Source: JACJWR01 sp964556255
GTDB lineage: Bacteria > Actinomycetota > Actinomycetes > S36-B12 > UBA10799
Direction: 5' to 3'
Assembly (NCBI GenBank): GCA_964556255.1
Contig: CAZKVQ010000017.1
Location: 1 to 49,695, forward strand
DNA length: 49,695 nucleotides
Positions 17,408 through 25,388 of this stretch are shown here, piece after piece. The notes under the pieces are model-generated. The model saw only the letters and a list, made by a program, of their open reading frames with translations, was not told where the DNA came from and made no database searches. A program made the position numbers and the translations under genes. Numbering within the stretch: position 1 is the first letter of the stretch; every line of letters starts with the position of its first letter.

Positions 17408-17662
17408 ATGGCTCATAAGAAGGGTGCCTCCAGCACCAGGAACGGACGCGACTCCAACGCCCAGCGTCTCGGGGTTAAGCGCTTCGGCGGCCAGTTGGTG
17501 TCTGCCGGCGAGATCATCGTTCGCCAGCGCGGCACGCACTTCCACCCCGGCGTCAATGTGGGTCGCGGTGACGACGACACCCTCTTCGCACTCGTTGAAG
17601 GCACCGTCGACTTCGGCACCCGCCGGGGACGTCGGGTCGTCAACATCGTCGCCGTCGGCTAG
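17408..17662 (+). CDS. rpmA: 50S ribosomal protein L27
   Basis: Large-subunit protein whose N-terminus reaches the peptidyl transferase centre. MAHKKGASSTRNGRDSNAQRLGVKRFGG at the N-terminus is diagnostic, and the family's RGTHFHPGVNVGRG motif follows. The mature-type N-terminus AHKKG starts immediately, with none of the processed extension seen in Firmicutes. 84 residues, full length. Confidence 0.98.
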   Translation: MAHKKGASSTRNGRDSNAQRLGVKRFGGQLVSAGEIIVRQRGTHFHPGVNVGRGDDDTLFALVEGTVDFGTRRGRRVVNIVAVG

Positions 17663-17725
17663 CTCCGGCCGCGCCCTCGGCGCGTCGGGGATGCCCCATC
17701 CGAGGACACTTGCAAGGGATGTCTC

Positions 17726-19159
17726 ATGACCACGTTCGTCGACTCGGCGGTCCTTCGGGCGATCGCCGGCGACGGCGGTAACGGCTGCGCCTCCATTCGC
17801 AGCGAGAAGTTCAAACCCCTTGCCGGTCCTGACGGTGGCAATGGTGGACGGGGCGGTGACGTGATCCTGGTGGCCACCAGCGGTGCCGCCAGCCTGCTCG
17901 ACGTCTCCAGACATCCCCATCGCCGTGCCGGCAACGGAACCCCTGGACAGGGAAGTAACCGCAACGGGGCAGACGCCGAAGACGTCATCGTCGAAGTACC
18001 TGTCGGCACCGTGGTGCGGACTCAGGCGGGCCGTGAACTCGCGGACTTGGCGACCGAGGGTCAGCGCTTCGTGGCGGCTCGCGGCGGCCGCGGCGGCCTG
18101 GGGAACGCAGCGCTGGCCAACCGGCGACGACGGGCTCCGGGATTCGCTTTGCTCGGAGAACCCGGCGACGCTGCCGACCTGGTGCTCGAGTTGAAGACGG
18201 TCGCCGACATCGGCCTCATCGGTTTCCCCAGCGCCGGCAAGTCGTCCCTGGTCTCAGCGATGAGTGCTGCCAGACCGAAGATCGCCGACTACCCGTTCAC
18301 GACCCTGGTGCCCAACCTGGGTGTTGTCACGGCGGGAGACACGGTCTTCACCGTCGCCGACGTCCCCGGTCTCATCCCAGGAGCGAGCGAGGGCCGCGGG
18401 TTGGGCCTGGAGTTCCTGAAACACGTCGAGCGCTGCGCGGCGCTGGTGCATGTTCTCGATTGCGCCACCCTGGAACCGGGCCGGGATCCCCTGACGGACC
18501 TCGATGTCATCGAGACCGAGCTCTCCAACTACGGGGATCTCGAGGATCGGCCCCGACTGGTCGTGCTGAACAAAGTCGATATCCCCGAGGCACGCGACCT
18601 CGCGGACATGGTGAGTCCGGACCTTCTTGCGCGCGGCTATCAGGTTTTCGAGGTGTCGGCGGTCAGTCATTTCGGCTTGCGGGAGCTCTCCTTCGCGATG
18701 GCGGCCCTGGTTCGTGAAGCGAGGGAGCGCGCCGCTGCCGAAGAGGTGGCCCGACCGCGTGTCATCATCGCGCCGGTGGCCGTGGACGATGGTGGTTTCG
18801 AGGTGATCGCGCTGGCGGATGGAGCGTTCCGGGTGCGGGGCGACCGTCCCACAAGGTGGGTCCGTCAGACCGACTTCGGCAATGACCACGCCGTCGCCTA
18901 CCTCGGCGAACGCCTGGCGCGCCTGGGAGTCGAGGACGAATTGGTGCGCTTGGGTGCAGTCCCGGGCTGCGATGTGCTGATCGGTCCGCCGGACAACTCG
19001 GTGGTATTCGACTGGCAGCCGAGTTGGGTCGATGACGAAGATGACGAAGCCGGTCAGGGCGGTGACGCTGTCGTGGCGGATGCGGCGGCCCCGGCGGATG
19101 CGGCGGCCCCGGATGAGGCCGGTGCGGCGCCGGACGGGGATGGACGGGTGGTCAGGTAA
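17726..19159 (+). CDS. obgE: GTPase ObgE/CgtA
   Basis: Essential GTPase in large-subunit maturation and stress control. The glycine-rich Obg fold occupies residues 1-155 (AGDGGNGCAS, GPDGGNGGRGGD, GNGTPGQGSNRNG). The G domain begins with the P-loop GFPSAGKSSL near residue 167, with DVPGLIPGA (G3) and NKVD (G4). An OCT domain spans about 350-430, and an Ala/Asp-rich tail includes a perfect 18-base DNA repeat encoding ADAAAP twice. 477 residues. AAGGGA precedes the ATG. The stop TAA overlaps the proB ATG (TAATG). Confidence 0.97.
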   Translation: MTTFVDSAVLRAIAGDGGNGCASIRSEKFKPLAGPDGGNGGRGGDVILVATSGAASLLDVSRHPHRRAGNGTPGQGSNRNGADAEDVIVEVPVGTVVRTQAGRELADLATEGQRFVAARGGRGGLGNAALANRRRRAPGFALLGEPGDAADLVLELKTVADIGLIGFPSAGKSSLVSAMSAARPKIADYPFTTLVPNLGVVTAGDTVFTVADVPGLIPGASEGRGLGLEFLKHVERCAALVHVLDCATLEPGRDPLTDLDVIETELSNYGDLEDRPRLVVLNKVDIPEARDLADMVSPDLLARGYQVFEVSAVSHFGLRELSFAMAALVREARERAAAEEVARPRVIIAPVAVDDGGFEVIALADGAFRVRGDRPTRWVRQTDFGNDHAVAYLGERLARLGVEDELVRLGAVPGCDVLIGPPDNSVVFDWQPSWVDDEDDEAGQGGDAVVADAAAPADAAAPDEAGAAPDGDGRVVR

Positions 19160-20277
19160 TGCGTCCGGAGATAGCCGAAGCCGAACGTGTGGTCGTGAAG
19201 ATCGGTTCCTCCTCGCTCACCGGTCCCGACGGTGCCCTCGACTACCAACGGATCGACAACTTGGTGGAGGTGCTCGCCGCCCGGGTCGCGCAAGGACAGC
19301 AGGTGGTGCTCGTCACCAGTGGTGCGGTCGCCGCCGGCATCGTGCCCATGGGGCTCTCCGGGCGGCCTAAGCACCTGCCGACCCAGCAGGCGGCGGCAAG
19401 CGTTGGGCAGGGACTCCTGCTGGCCCACTACACGTCGAAATTCCGCAGTCACGGGATCACTGTCGGCCAAGTACTGCTGACATCCAGCGATCTCACTCGG
19501 CGCAGCCACTACTCCAACGCCAAACACACGCTGGAGTGCCTGCTCTCCTTCGACGTGGTGCCGATCGTCAACGAGAACGACACGGTGGCAACCCACACCC
19601 ACGGGGATAATGATCGGCTTGCGGCCTTGGTGGGGCATCTGATCAAGGCTGATGCAGTGGTGCTGCTCTCCGATGTGGATGCTCTCTACGACGGCCCACC
19701 GCAACTGCCGGAGAGCACCGTCGTCGAACGGGTCAGTGGCCTGGACGACCTGGAGGGTCTCACCTTGGGAGGGGTGGGCAGTGGCGTCGGCAGCGGCGGT
19801 ATGGCTACGAAAGTGAACGCCGCCATCATCGCAACATCGGGAGGTATCCCGGTGGTTCTCACCGGGGCACCGCTGGTCCGACAAGCTCTCGCGGGGGAGG
19901 ACGTGGGAACGCTGTTCGAGCCCGCTCTTCGTCCATTGTCCGCGCGGTATCTGTGGTTGGCCCACGCAACCACCGGCGAGGGTCGCATCGTGTTGGACGA
20001 CGGTGCGGTTGTCGCGGTCGCGAATCGGCGGAAGTCCCTGCTGCCCGCCGGTATCGTGCGGGTAGAGGGCGAGTTCGCGGCGGGCCGGCCGGTCGATCTT
20101 GTCGATCTGTCTGGCAATGTCATCGCTCGAGGCTTGTCGGCCTACGACTCGGCCGACCTACCCGCGATGCTCGGCAGATCCACCCGGGAGTTGGCCGCTG
20201 AGATGGGGCCGGCCTTCGAGCGGGAAGTCGTGCACGTGGACGACCTTGTGGTGCTGCGCAACCCGAAGAAGGCCTAA
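19159..20277 (+). CDS. proB: Glutamate 5-kinase
   Basis: First enzyme of proline synthesis; phosphorylates the gamma-carboxylate of glutamate. The amino-acid kinase domain shows VVKIGSSSL near the N-terminus, VTSGAVAAG, NENDTV and GTGGM-type glycine loop (GSGGMATKVNAA), and a C-terminal PUA domain covers about residues 275-365. 372 residues, full length. The start overlaps the obgE stop by one base, so translation is probably coupled. Confidence 0.97.
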   Translation: MRPEIAEAERVVVKIGSSSLTGPDGALDYQRIDNLVEVLAARVAQGQQVVLVTSGAVAAGIVPMGLSGRPKHLPTQQAAASVGQGLLLAHYTSKFRSHGITVGQVLLTSSDLTRRSHYSNAKHTLECLLSFDVVPIVNENDTVATHTHGDNDRLAALVGHLIKADAVVLLSDVDALYDGPPQLPESTVVERVSGLDDLEGLTLGGVGSGVGSGGMATKVNAAIIATSGGIPVVLTGAPLVRQALAGEDVGTLFEPALRPLSARYLWLAHATTGEGRIVLDDGAVVAVANRRKSLLPAGIVRVEGEFAAGRPVDLVDLSGNVIARGLSAYDSADLPAMLGRSTRELAAEMGPAFEREVVHVDDLVVLRNPKKA

Positions 20278-20280
20278 CCT
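20275..20280 (+). promoter_or_regulatory. -10 hexamer (TAACCT) of a leaderless proA promoter, built on the proB stop codon
   Basis: The hexamer begins with the TAA stop of proB, and 6 bases separate it from the proA ATG at 20287. No ribosome binding site is present, so proA may be made from its own leaderless transcript as well as by read-through. Confidence 0.4.
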
Positions 20281-20286
20281 TGGCCC

Positions 20287-21591
20287 ATGACTGACATCAT
20301 TGCCCCGGCCACAGACGCTGACACGGCCACTGAGCGGGAGGCCGTGTTGACCGTTGCCGCGGCTGCGCGCGAGGCGGCCGCCGACCTTGCGCTCCTCACC
20401 CGCGCGGCCAAGGATGAGGCGCTGCTCGCGATGGCAGACGCGCTGGAGGCCGAGAGCTCCCGCATCGTGGCGGCGAACGTGGGAGACATCGAGCGGGCCC
20501 GGGAGTCCGGCACGTCCGAGGCCCTGATCGACCGGTTGACCTTGGACGCGCCGCGGATCGCGGCTATCGCGGCCGCCCTTCGGAATGTGGCCACGCTGGA
20601 CGATCCGGTGGGCACGGTAGTGCGTGGCTTCAGACTCCCGAACGGTCTGGACGTCTCTCAGGTGCGGGTGCCGTTCGGCGTGGTGGCCATGATCTACGAG
20701 GCCAGACCCAATGTGACTGTCGACGCTGCAGGCTTGTGTCTGAAGAGCGGCAATGCCGCGCTGCTCCGCGGGTCGAGTTCGGCCGCCAGCACCAACGAGG
20801 TCTTGGTGGCCGTCATGCGGGAGGCTCTCGCCGGCACCGCGGTGCCGACCGACGCGGTGCAGTTGGTGCCGGGAGTCACGCACTCCTCCGCCGAACACCT
20901 GATGACGGCGCGCGGATTGGTCGACGTGATCATCCCGCGGGGCGGCGCCGGCCTCATCTCCTCGGTGGTCAACAACTCAACCGTGCCGGTGATTGAAACC
21001 GGCGTTGGGAACTGCCACGTATACGTGGATCGTGACGTCGACATCGACCAGGCCGTAGATGTGCTGGTCAACAGCAAGACGCAGCGGGTGAGCGTCTGCA
21101 ACGCTGCGGAAACCCTGCTGGTGCATGCCGACGTCGCCGACGAGTTCCTCCCGCCGGCGCTCAAGGCCCTCGCGGACAAAGGCGTCACGGTGCACGGCGA
21201 TGACCGGATGGCGGGGTATGCGCAGGCGGCCGGTATCGACTTCGTCCCTGCGACCGACGTCGATTGGGCGGACGAGTACTACTCGCTCGATATCGCCGCC
21301 GCGATCGTCGACGACCTGCCCGGTGCCGTCCGCCATATTCGACGCTGGAGCAGCGGGCACACGGAAGCCATCCTAAGCACGTCCGCACCCGCCATCCGGG
21401 CTTTCACAGCGGCCGTGGATTCCGCCGCCGTCATGGTCAACGCCTCCACCAGATTCACCGACGGCGAGGAGTTCGGCTTCGGCGCCGAGATAGGCATCTC
21501 CACGCAGAAGTTGCATGCCAGAGGACCCATGGGACTGCAGGAGCTCACGAGCACCACGTTCATCGTCACCGGCGACGGGCAGACCAGATAG
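20287..21591 (+). CDS. proA: Glutamate-5-semialdehyde dehydrogenase (gamma-glutamyl phosphate reductase)
   Basis: Second step of proline synthesis; NADPH-dependent reduction of gamma-glutamyl phosphate. The aldehyde-dehydrogenase fold is clear: FGVVAMIYEARPNVTVDAAGLCLKSGNA, PRGGAGLISSVVNNSTVPVIE, and the catalytic Cys in RVSVCNAAETLL (about residue 263). 434 residues. The product cyclises spontaneously to pyrroline-5-carboxylate; the last enzyme (proC) is not in this window. Confidence 0.97.
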   Translation: MTDIIAPATDADTATEREAVLTVAAAAREAAADLALLTRAAKDEALLAMADALEAESSRIVAANVGDIERARESGTSEALIDRLTLDAPRIAAIAAALRNVATLDDPVGTVVRGFRLPNGLDVSQVRVPFGVVAMIYEARPNVTVDAAGLCLKSGNAALLRGSSSAASTNEVLVAVMREALAGTAVPTDAVQLVPGVTHSSAEHLMTARGLVDVIIPRGGAGLISSVVNNSTVPVIETGVGNCHVYVDRDVDIDQAVDVLVNSKTQRVSVCNAAETLLVHADVADEFLPPALKALADKGVTVHGDDRMAGYAQAAGIDFVPATDVDWADEYYSLDIAAAIVDDLPGAVRHIRRWSSGHTEAILSTSAPAIRAFTAAVDSAAVMVNASTRFTDGEEFGFGAEIGISTQKLHARGPMGLQELTSTTFIVTGDGQTR

Positions 21592-21604
21592 TCCCGTGAG
21601 GCGC

Positions 21605-21610
21605 TATCCT
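21605..21610 (+). promoter_or_regulatory. -10 hexamer (TATCCT) of leaderless promoter for the nadD operon
   Basis: TATCCT, then 7 bases, then the ATG at 21618, without a ribosome binding site. One of the best hexamers of the series. Confidence 0.5.
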
Positions 21611-21617
21611 GGCTGAC

Positions 21618-21761
21618 ATGTCGATTCTGAGCCTGGTGCTGGCTGCTACTGAAGAGGCGGCCGAGAAGCCTGAGATCAATCCGTTCATCTACGGCGCCAC
21701 GGGACTTGTCGTGCTGCTCGCGCTGCTCTTCCTGGTCACACGTCTGAACATCGACCGCTGA
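21618..21761 (+). CDS. Small single-pass membrane peptide upstream of nadD (47 residues)
   Basis: Short N-terminal hydrophobic stretch, an acidic linker (EEAAEKPEINP), one strong transmembrane helix (about residues 26-40) and a basic TRLNIDR end. A similar small protein ending in a TRLN-type sequence sits between proA and nadD in other actinomycetes, as I recall, so this is probably a conserved gene. No function is known. It is first in the row leading to nadD, and a -10 hexamer is correctly spaced for a leaderless mRNA. Confidence 0.75.
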   Translation: MSILSLVLAATEEAAEKPEINPFIYGATGLVVLLALLFLVTRLNIDR

Positions 21762-21777
21762 CGCACGCCGAAGCCCC

Positions 21778-22380
21778 GTGACTTCCGCGCGGCGCCGGGT
21801 AGGCGTGATGGGCGGCACCTTCGATCCGATCCATCAGGGCCACCTCGTGGCGGCGGCCGAGGCCGCCGAGCACTTCTCGCTCTCCGAAGTGGTGTTCGTG
21901 CCGACGGGCAATCCCTGGCAGAAGGACCCGACCAGCGTCAGTCCGGCGCAGGACCGGTATCTGATGACCATGCTCGCCACGATGGCGAATCCGACATTCA
22001 ACGTTTCCCGGGTGGACATCGACAGGGTGGGTCCCACCTACACGGTGGATACCTTGCGCGATCTGGCAGCCCAGTATGGCGACGGCGTTGATCTGTACTT
22101 CATCACAGGTGCCGACGCGCTGGCGAGTGTGTTGTCCTGGCAGGACCCGCAGGAGGTGCTTCGGCTCGCCCACCTGGTAGGCGTCACCCGGCCCGGACAC
22201 GAATTGGCCGACCCCGGGCTGCCCCCGGGCAGCGTCTCGCTGATCGAGGTGACGGCTCTTGCGATCTCCTCCTCCGAGTGTCGACAGCGTTGCCGCGAAG
22301 GTCACACGATCGACTACCTGGTACCCGAGCCTGTCGCGCAGTACATCGAGAAGTCGGGGTTGTACCGTGACACTCGATGA
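21778..22380 (+). CDS. nadD: Nicotinate-nucleotide adenylyltransferase
   Basis: Converts nicotinate mononucleotide and ATP to deamido-NAD in NAD synthesis. The nucleotidyltransferase signature GGTFDPIHQGHL is near residue 12, and the C-terminal ISSSECRQR replaces the common ISST-x-IR motif. GTG start at 21778; 200 residues. The stop overlaps the next start (ATGA). The row nadD, LCP-type protein, rsfS and phosphatase matches the mycobacterial nadD-rsfS-gpgP order. Confidence 0.95.
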   Translation: MTSARRRVGVMGGTFDPIHQGHLVAAAEAAEHFSLSEVVFVPTGNPWQKDPTSVSPAQDRYLMTMLATMANPTFNVSRVDIDRVGPTYTVDTLRDLAAQYGDGVDLYFITGADALASVLSWQDPQEVLRLAHLVGVTRPGHELADPGLPPGSVSLIEVTALAISSSECRQRCREGHTIDYLVPEPVAQYIEKSGLYRDTR

Positions 22381-23693
22381 GACACCCCTCGCGTCGCCGC
22401 AGCTTTATCGCGATCGTCATCCTCGCGGTCGTGGTTGCCGGCATGGGAGCCGCCATCTGGCGGGCCAGTTCGGGTAGTCCCGATCCCAATCCGACTCCGA
22501 CTCTCCTGCCCAGTCCCACCGGGTCGGGTCCGACCGCTCCAAGCACGTCGCCGAGCGGGACCCCCACCTCCGGTCAGGGGCAGCCAACGCTGCTGGTGCA
22601 GTTACGCGACGATTACCTGTCCATGGTGGACTCCGTGCTGATGGGGGTGCAGGGTCCGAAATCCCAAACCAGCCAGATCTACTTCCCTGCCGACGTCGTG
22701 GTCGACCTCAGCAAGGGTCAGTCACGCATCCTGCAGGACACCGGCACCCTGCCGCTGGAGAAGGCCGGCCAAATGGTCGCCGCACAGTCGGGCAGTTCGG
22801 TCGGCGGCACGTTCGCGATGGACCGACTGGCTTTCGCCGGCCTCGTCGACGCGGTCGGCGGGGTCGAACTCAACATCAAGACCCCGGTGGTGGCCAAGGA
22901 TGGGTACGGCAACGTGCTCACGATCGTGCCGCTGGGTCAACGCACGTTGGACGGACCCTCGGCGGCCGTCTACGCGATGTACCTGGCCCCCGAGGAGCCT
23001 GAGATCAACCGCATCCAGCGTTTCACCGCGGTCTGGAACGCGGTCCTTGCCAAACTCCCGCCGCAGGCGGAGAAGGTGCGCGCCATCCTCGGTAGCCTCG
23101 GTGCCCTTGCTCGGTCCACACAACCGGTAGAGGTCGTGGCGGCCTTCCTGACACAGGCAGGCGATGACGTCAGGGAGTCGAAACTGCAGACGGGCGTAGC
23201 CCCGACGTATCCGGGCAGTCTGGGGCCATTGCCTATCAGTTGGGTTCAGCCGGGCAAGATGTCCAGCCAGGTGTCCGCGCTGTTGCCCTGGGCCATCACC
23301 AGCCCCACCTCTGCGCAGCCGCGGGTGCGGGTGCACCAGCAGGGCTCGGTGTTCATCTCCGCAGAGGTCACCAAGGATGCTCTCGTGGCGGGCGGTTATA
23401 CCTTCGTCTGGGCCGGGCCCACGACTGGGTCCGCCACGCCTCTGCCGACCCCAACGGACGGTCCCGCGGTCGCCTCGACGAGTGGTCCGCCAGCGGGCGC
23501 CGAGATCGTGGTCGCCACAGAGGCCGACCGAACCCTGGGTGAGGCTGTGGCCAAGGCGACCGGGATCTCCGCGTCCACCATTTCCGTGAGCGCGGAACTG
23601 AGTCCTGGAGCGCCGGTGACGATCTACCTGCCGGCGACCCTGGCCCCGCCCCCGACGACCGGCGCCGCCCCTGTGACATCCTCGACTCCGTGA
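22377..23693 (+). CDS. LytR/CpsA/Psr-related membrane protein with C-terminal LytR_C-like domain
   Basis: 438 residues: one N-terminal transmembrane helix (about 10-30), a Pro/Ser/Thr-rich linker to about residue 65, an LCP-like domain (about 68-290) and a C-terminal domain of LytR_C type (about 375-430). LCP proteins attach phosphate-linked glycopolymers to the wall. Here the landmark VDAVGGVELNIKTPVVAKDG and LDGPSA segments remain. However, the usual R-x-R of the polyprenyl-phosphate site is replaced by an AMYLAPEEPEINRIQR stretch, so catalysis is doubtful. It overlaps nadD and rsfS by 4 bases each. Confidence 0.8.
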   Translation: MRHPSRRRSFIAIVILAVVVAGMGAAIWRASSGSPDPNPTPTLLPSPTGSGPTAPSTSPSGTPTSGQGQPTLLVQLRDDYLSMVDSVLMGVQGPKSQTSQIYFPADVVVDLSKGQSRILQDTGTLPLEKAGQMVAAQSGSSVGGTFAMDRLAFAGLVDAVGGVELNIKTPVVAKDGYGNVLTIVPLGQRTLDGPSAAVYAMYLAPEEPEINRIQRFTAVWNAVLAKLPPQAEKVRAILGSLGALARSTQPVEVVAAFLTQAGDDVRESKLQTGVAPTYPGSLGPLPISWVQPGKMSSQVSALLPWAITSPTSAQPRVRVHQQGSVFISAEVTKDALVAGGYTFVWAGPTTGSATPLPTPTDGPAVASTSGPPAGAEIVVATEADRTLGEAVAKATGISASTISVSAELSPGAPVTIYLPATLAPPPTTGAAPVTSSTP

Positions 23694-24088
23694 CCGCTTC
23701 CGAACGCGCCCTCGAACTGACGACGCTTGCTGCCATCGCCGCCGCGGAGAAGAAGGCGGAGCAGATCGTCGCCATTGATGTCAGTGAACAACTCGCGATT
23801 ACCGACATCTTCCTGCTCTGCTCGGCCAGCAACGATCGGCAGGTAAAGGCGATCGTGGATGCGGTGGAAGCCGCCCTCGATGCGGTGGACGTCGACCCTG
23901 TGCGCCGCGAGGGGGAGCGCGATGGACGCTGGGTACTTCTGGACTACCTGGATTTCGTCGTGCATGTTCAGCACGCGGAGGAGCGGGCCTTCTACGCGTT
24001 GGAGCGACTGTGGAAGGACTGCCCGACGATTCAGTTGCCCGAGATCGGCGGTGCTGCTCCCGACGACCCGGTCACGGGCGAGTCGTGA
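23690..24088 (+). CDS. rsfS: Ribosomal silencing factor RsfS
   Basis: Binds L14 on the 50S subunit and blocks subunit joining under starvation. The family signature runs AEQIVAIDVSEQLAITDIFLLCSASNDRQV, followed by the WVLLDYLDFVVHVQHAEERAFYALERLW segment (residue pairs typical of RsfS). 132 residues. The GTG start shares GTGA with the LCP-type gene, and the stop shares GTGA with the phosphatase gene. Confidence 0.95.
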   Translation: MTASERALELTTLAAIAAAEKKAEQIVAIDVSEQLAITDIFLLCSASNDRQVKAIVDAVEAALDAVDVDPVRREGERDGRWVLLDYLDFVVHVQHAEERAFYALERLWKDCPTIQLPEIGGAAPDDPVTGES

Positions 24089-24750
24089 CTCGGCGGCTGG
24101 TGCTCTGGCGGCACGGTCGGACCGCGTGGAACGCCGATCGGCGGTTTCAGGGCCAGGAGGACGTACCCCTCGATGAGCAGGGCGTTCGCCAGGCAGCGGA
24201 GGCGGCACGCCACCTGGCCGTCCTCCCGCCCGACCGGATCGTCAGTAGCGACCTGGGTCGCGCCAGGGTCACCGCGGCCGCGTTGGCGGCGATCACCGGA
24301 CTGGATGTTCACCTGGACGAACGGTTACGTGAGACGTTCGCCGGCGACTGGCAGGGGTTGTCGCGCGACGAGTTGCTCGCTGGGCACGCGGACGATCTGA
24401 CCCGCTGGGCTGCCGGTTCGGATCTGCGCCCCGGCGGCGGGGAACGCCGAAGCGAGGTGGCTGACCGAATGGTCGCCGCGATCACCGACGCACTGGCCGA
24501 GGTTCCCGACGGCGGAACCCTGGTTGTGGCCACGCACGGGGGTTCCGCCCGGGCGGCGGTCGGCTCCCTACTCGAACTGCCAATGCCCAATTGGGCGATC
24601 CTCGGTGTTTTGACGAACTGCGCTTGGACCGTGCTCTCCGAAAGGGTGGGCGATCAGACCGACGATGACGGTCGCCCGTTGGCCCGTTGGCGGCTGGAGG
24701 AGTACAACGCCCGGTCCCTGCCGGAAACCGCGTTCGGCGACGACCAGTAG
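24085..24750 (+). CDS. Histidine phosphatase (phosphoglycerate mutase family), GpgP-like
   Basis: 221-residue phosphatase: the catalytic RHG motif (LWRHGRTAWN) near residue 8, then LRETFAGDWQGL, PGGGERRSEVADR and the second His in ATHGGSARAAV. These features and the NWAILGVLTNCAW end resemble mycobacterial glucosyl-3-phosphoglycerate phosphatase (GpgP, Rv2419c), which is also encoded beside rsfS and nadD. That suggests a role in glucosylglycerate metabolism, but a generic phosphatase is possible. GTG start overlapping the rsfS stop. Last gene of the nadD row. Confidence 0.85.
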   Translation: MTRRLVLWRHGRTAWNADRRFQGQEDVPLDEQGVRQAAEAARHLAVLPPDRIVSSDLGRARVTAAALAAITGLDVHLDERLRETFAGDWQGLSRDELLAGHADDLTRWAAGSDLRPGGGERRSEVADRMVAAITDALAEVPDGGTLVVATHGGSARAAVGSLLELPMPNWAILGVLTNCAWTVLSERVGDQTDDDGRPLARWRLEEYNARSLPETAFGDDQ

Positions 24751-24773
24751 CGCAGAACCCGGAGACCCGGTTC

Positions 24774-24798
24774 CGACGGAGTTGCCCGGGCGCCGTCG
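24774..24798. terminator. Candidate stem-loop between convergent genes
   Basis: CGACGG/CCGTCG stem of 6 pairs with a 13-base loop, between the ends of the phosphatase and the CBS gene. An imperfect GAACC/GGTTC stem precedes it. No T-run, so a weak call. Confidence 0.25.
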
Positions 24799-24820
24799 CT
24801 GTCGGGACTGGAACGGGGAA

Positions 24821-25249
24821 CTACTGCGTGATGTAGCCGAGCAGGGTGGCCTTGTCCTCCTCCAGTTGGGCAACGGTCACCCGCACCACGTCGCCGATGG
24901 ACACGATTCCGTCGAGCTTCTCATCGGCCACCACCGGCACGTGACGGATGCGTCGCTCGGTCATCGTGAGCATGAGGTCGTCGGTGGAGTCAGCGGCGTC
25001 GCAGACCGCGACGGCGGGGGTCATGATGGCGTCGATCCGGGCGTCCACGATACCTGCGCCCAACGTGGCGATGGCCCGTACAACATCCCGCTCGGAGACG
25101 ATCCCGTCGACCGAGTTCCCGTCGGCCGACACCACGACGGCACCGATGTTGTGCTTCGCCAACACATCGGCGAGCACATCGACCGTCGCATCCGGCGGAA
25201 CCGTGACCACCGAGTGACCCTTCTGGTCGAGGATGGTGGAAACCTTCAT
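24821..25249 (-). CDS. CBS-domain pair protein
   Basis: 142-residue stand-alone protein made of two CBS domains (about residues 8-60 and 72-130), each with the usual hydrophobic beta-alpha-beta pattern (GAVVVSADGNSVDGIVSERDVVRAI; HVPVVADEKLDGIVSIGDVVR). Such pairs bind adenine nucleotides or related ligands and act as sensors; mycobacterial Hrp1 is an example. The ATG at 25249 has a strong GGGAGGA ribosome binding site 5-6 bases upstream, so this gene has a real leader, unlike most neighbours. Ligand and partner are unknown. Confidence 0.9.
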   Translation of the reverse strand: MKVSTILDQKGHSVVTVPPDATVDVLADVLAKHNIGAVVVSADGNSVDGIVSERDVVRAIATLGAGIVDARIDAIMTPAVAVCDAADSTDDLMLTMTERRIRHVPVVADEKLDGIVSIGDVVRVTVAQLEEDKATLLGYITQ

Positions 25250-25388
25250 GGTGTCCTCCCGCGCATAGGTGTTGAGGAAGTATGCACAATGGTGCCCCAC
25301 CGGGGCCGTGCTGTCACCCTTTGTAAGCGCCGAATTCGGCCAGCGGCCGAGCGACGGGGTTCGGCGGGGTGGGCAGAGGCGTGCGACC

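Noticed and set aside
19077..19112. 18-base repeat at the end of obgE as a mobile or regulatory element
   Set aside because: It encodes the Ala/Asp-rich tail of ObgE in frame and is best explained as coding-sequence slippage.
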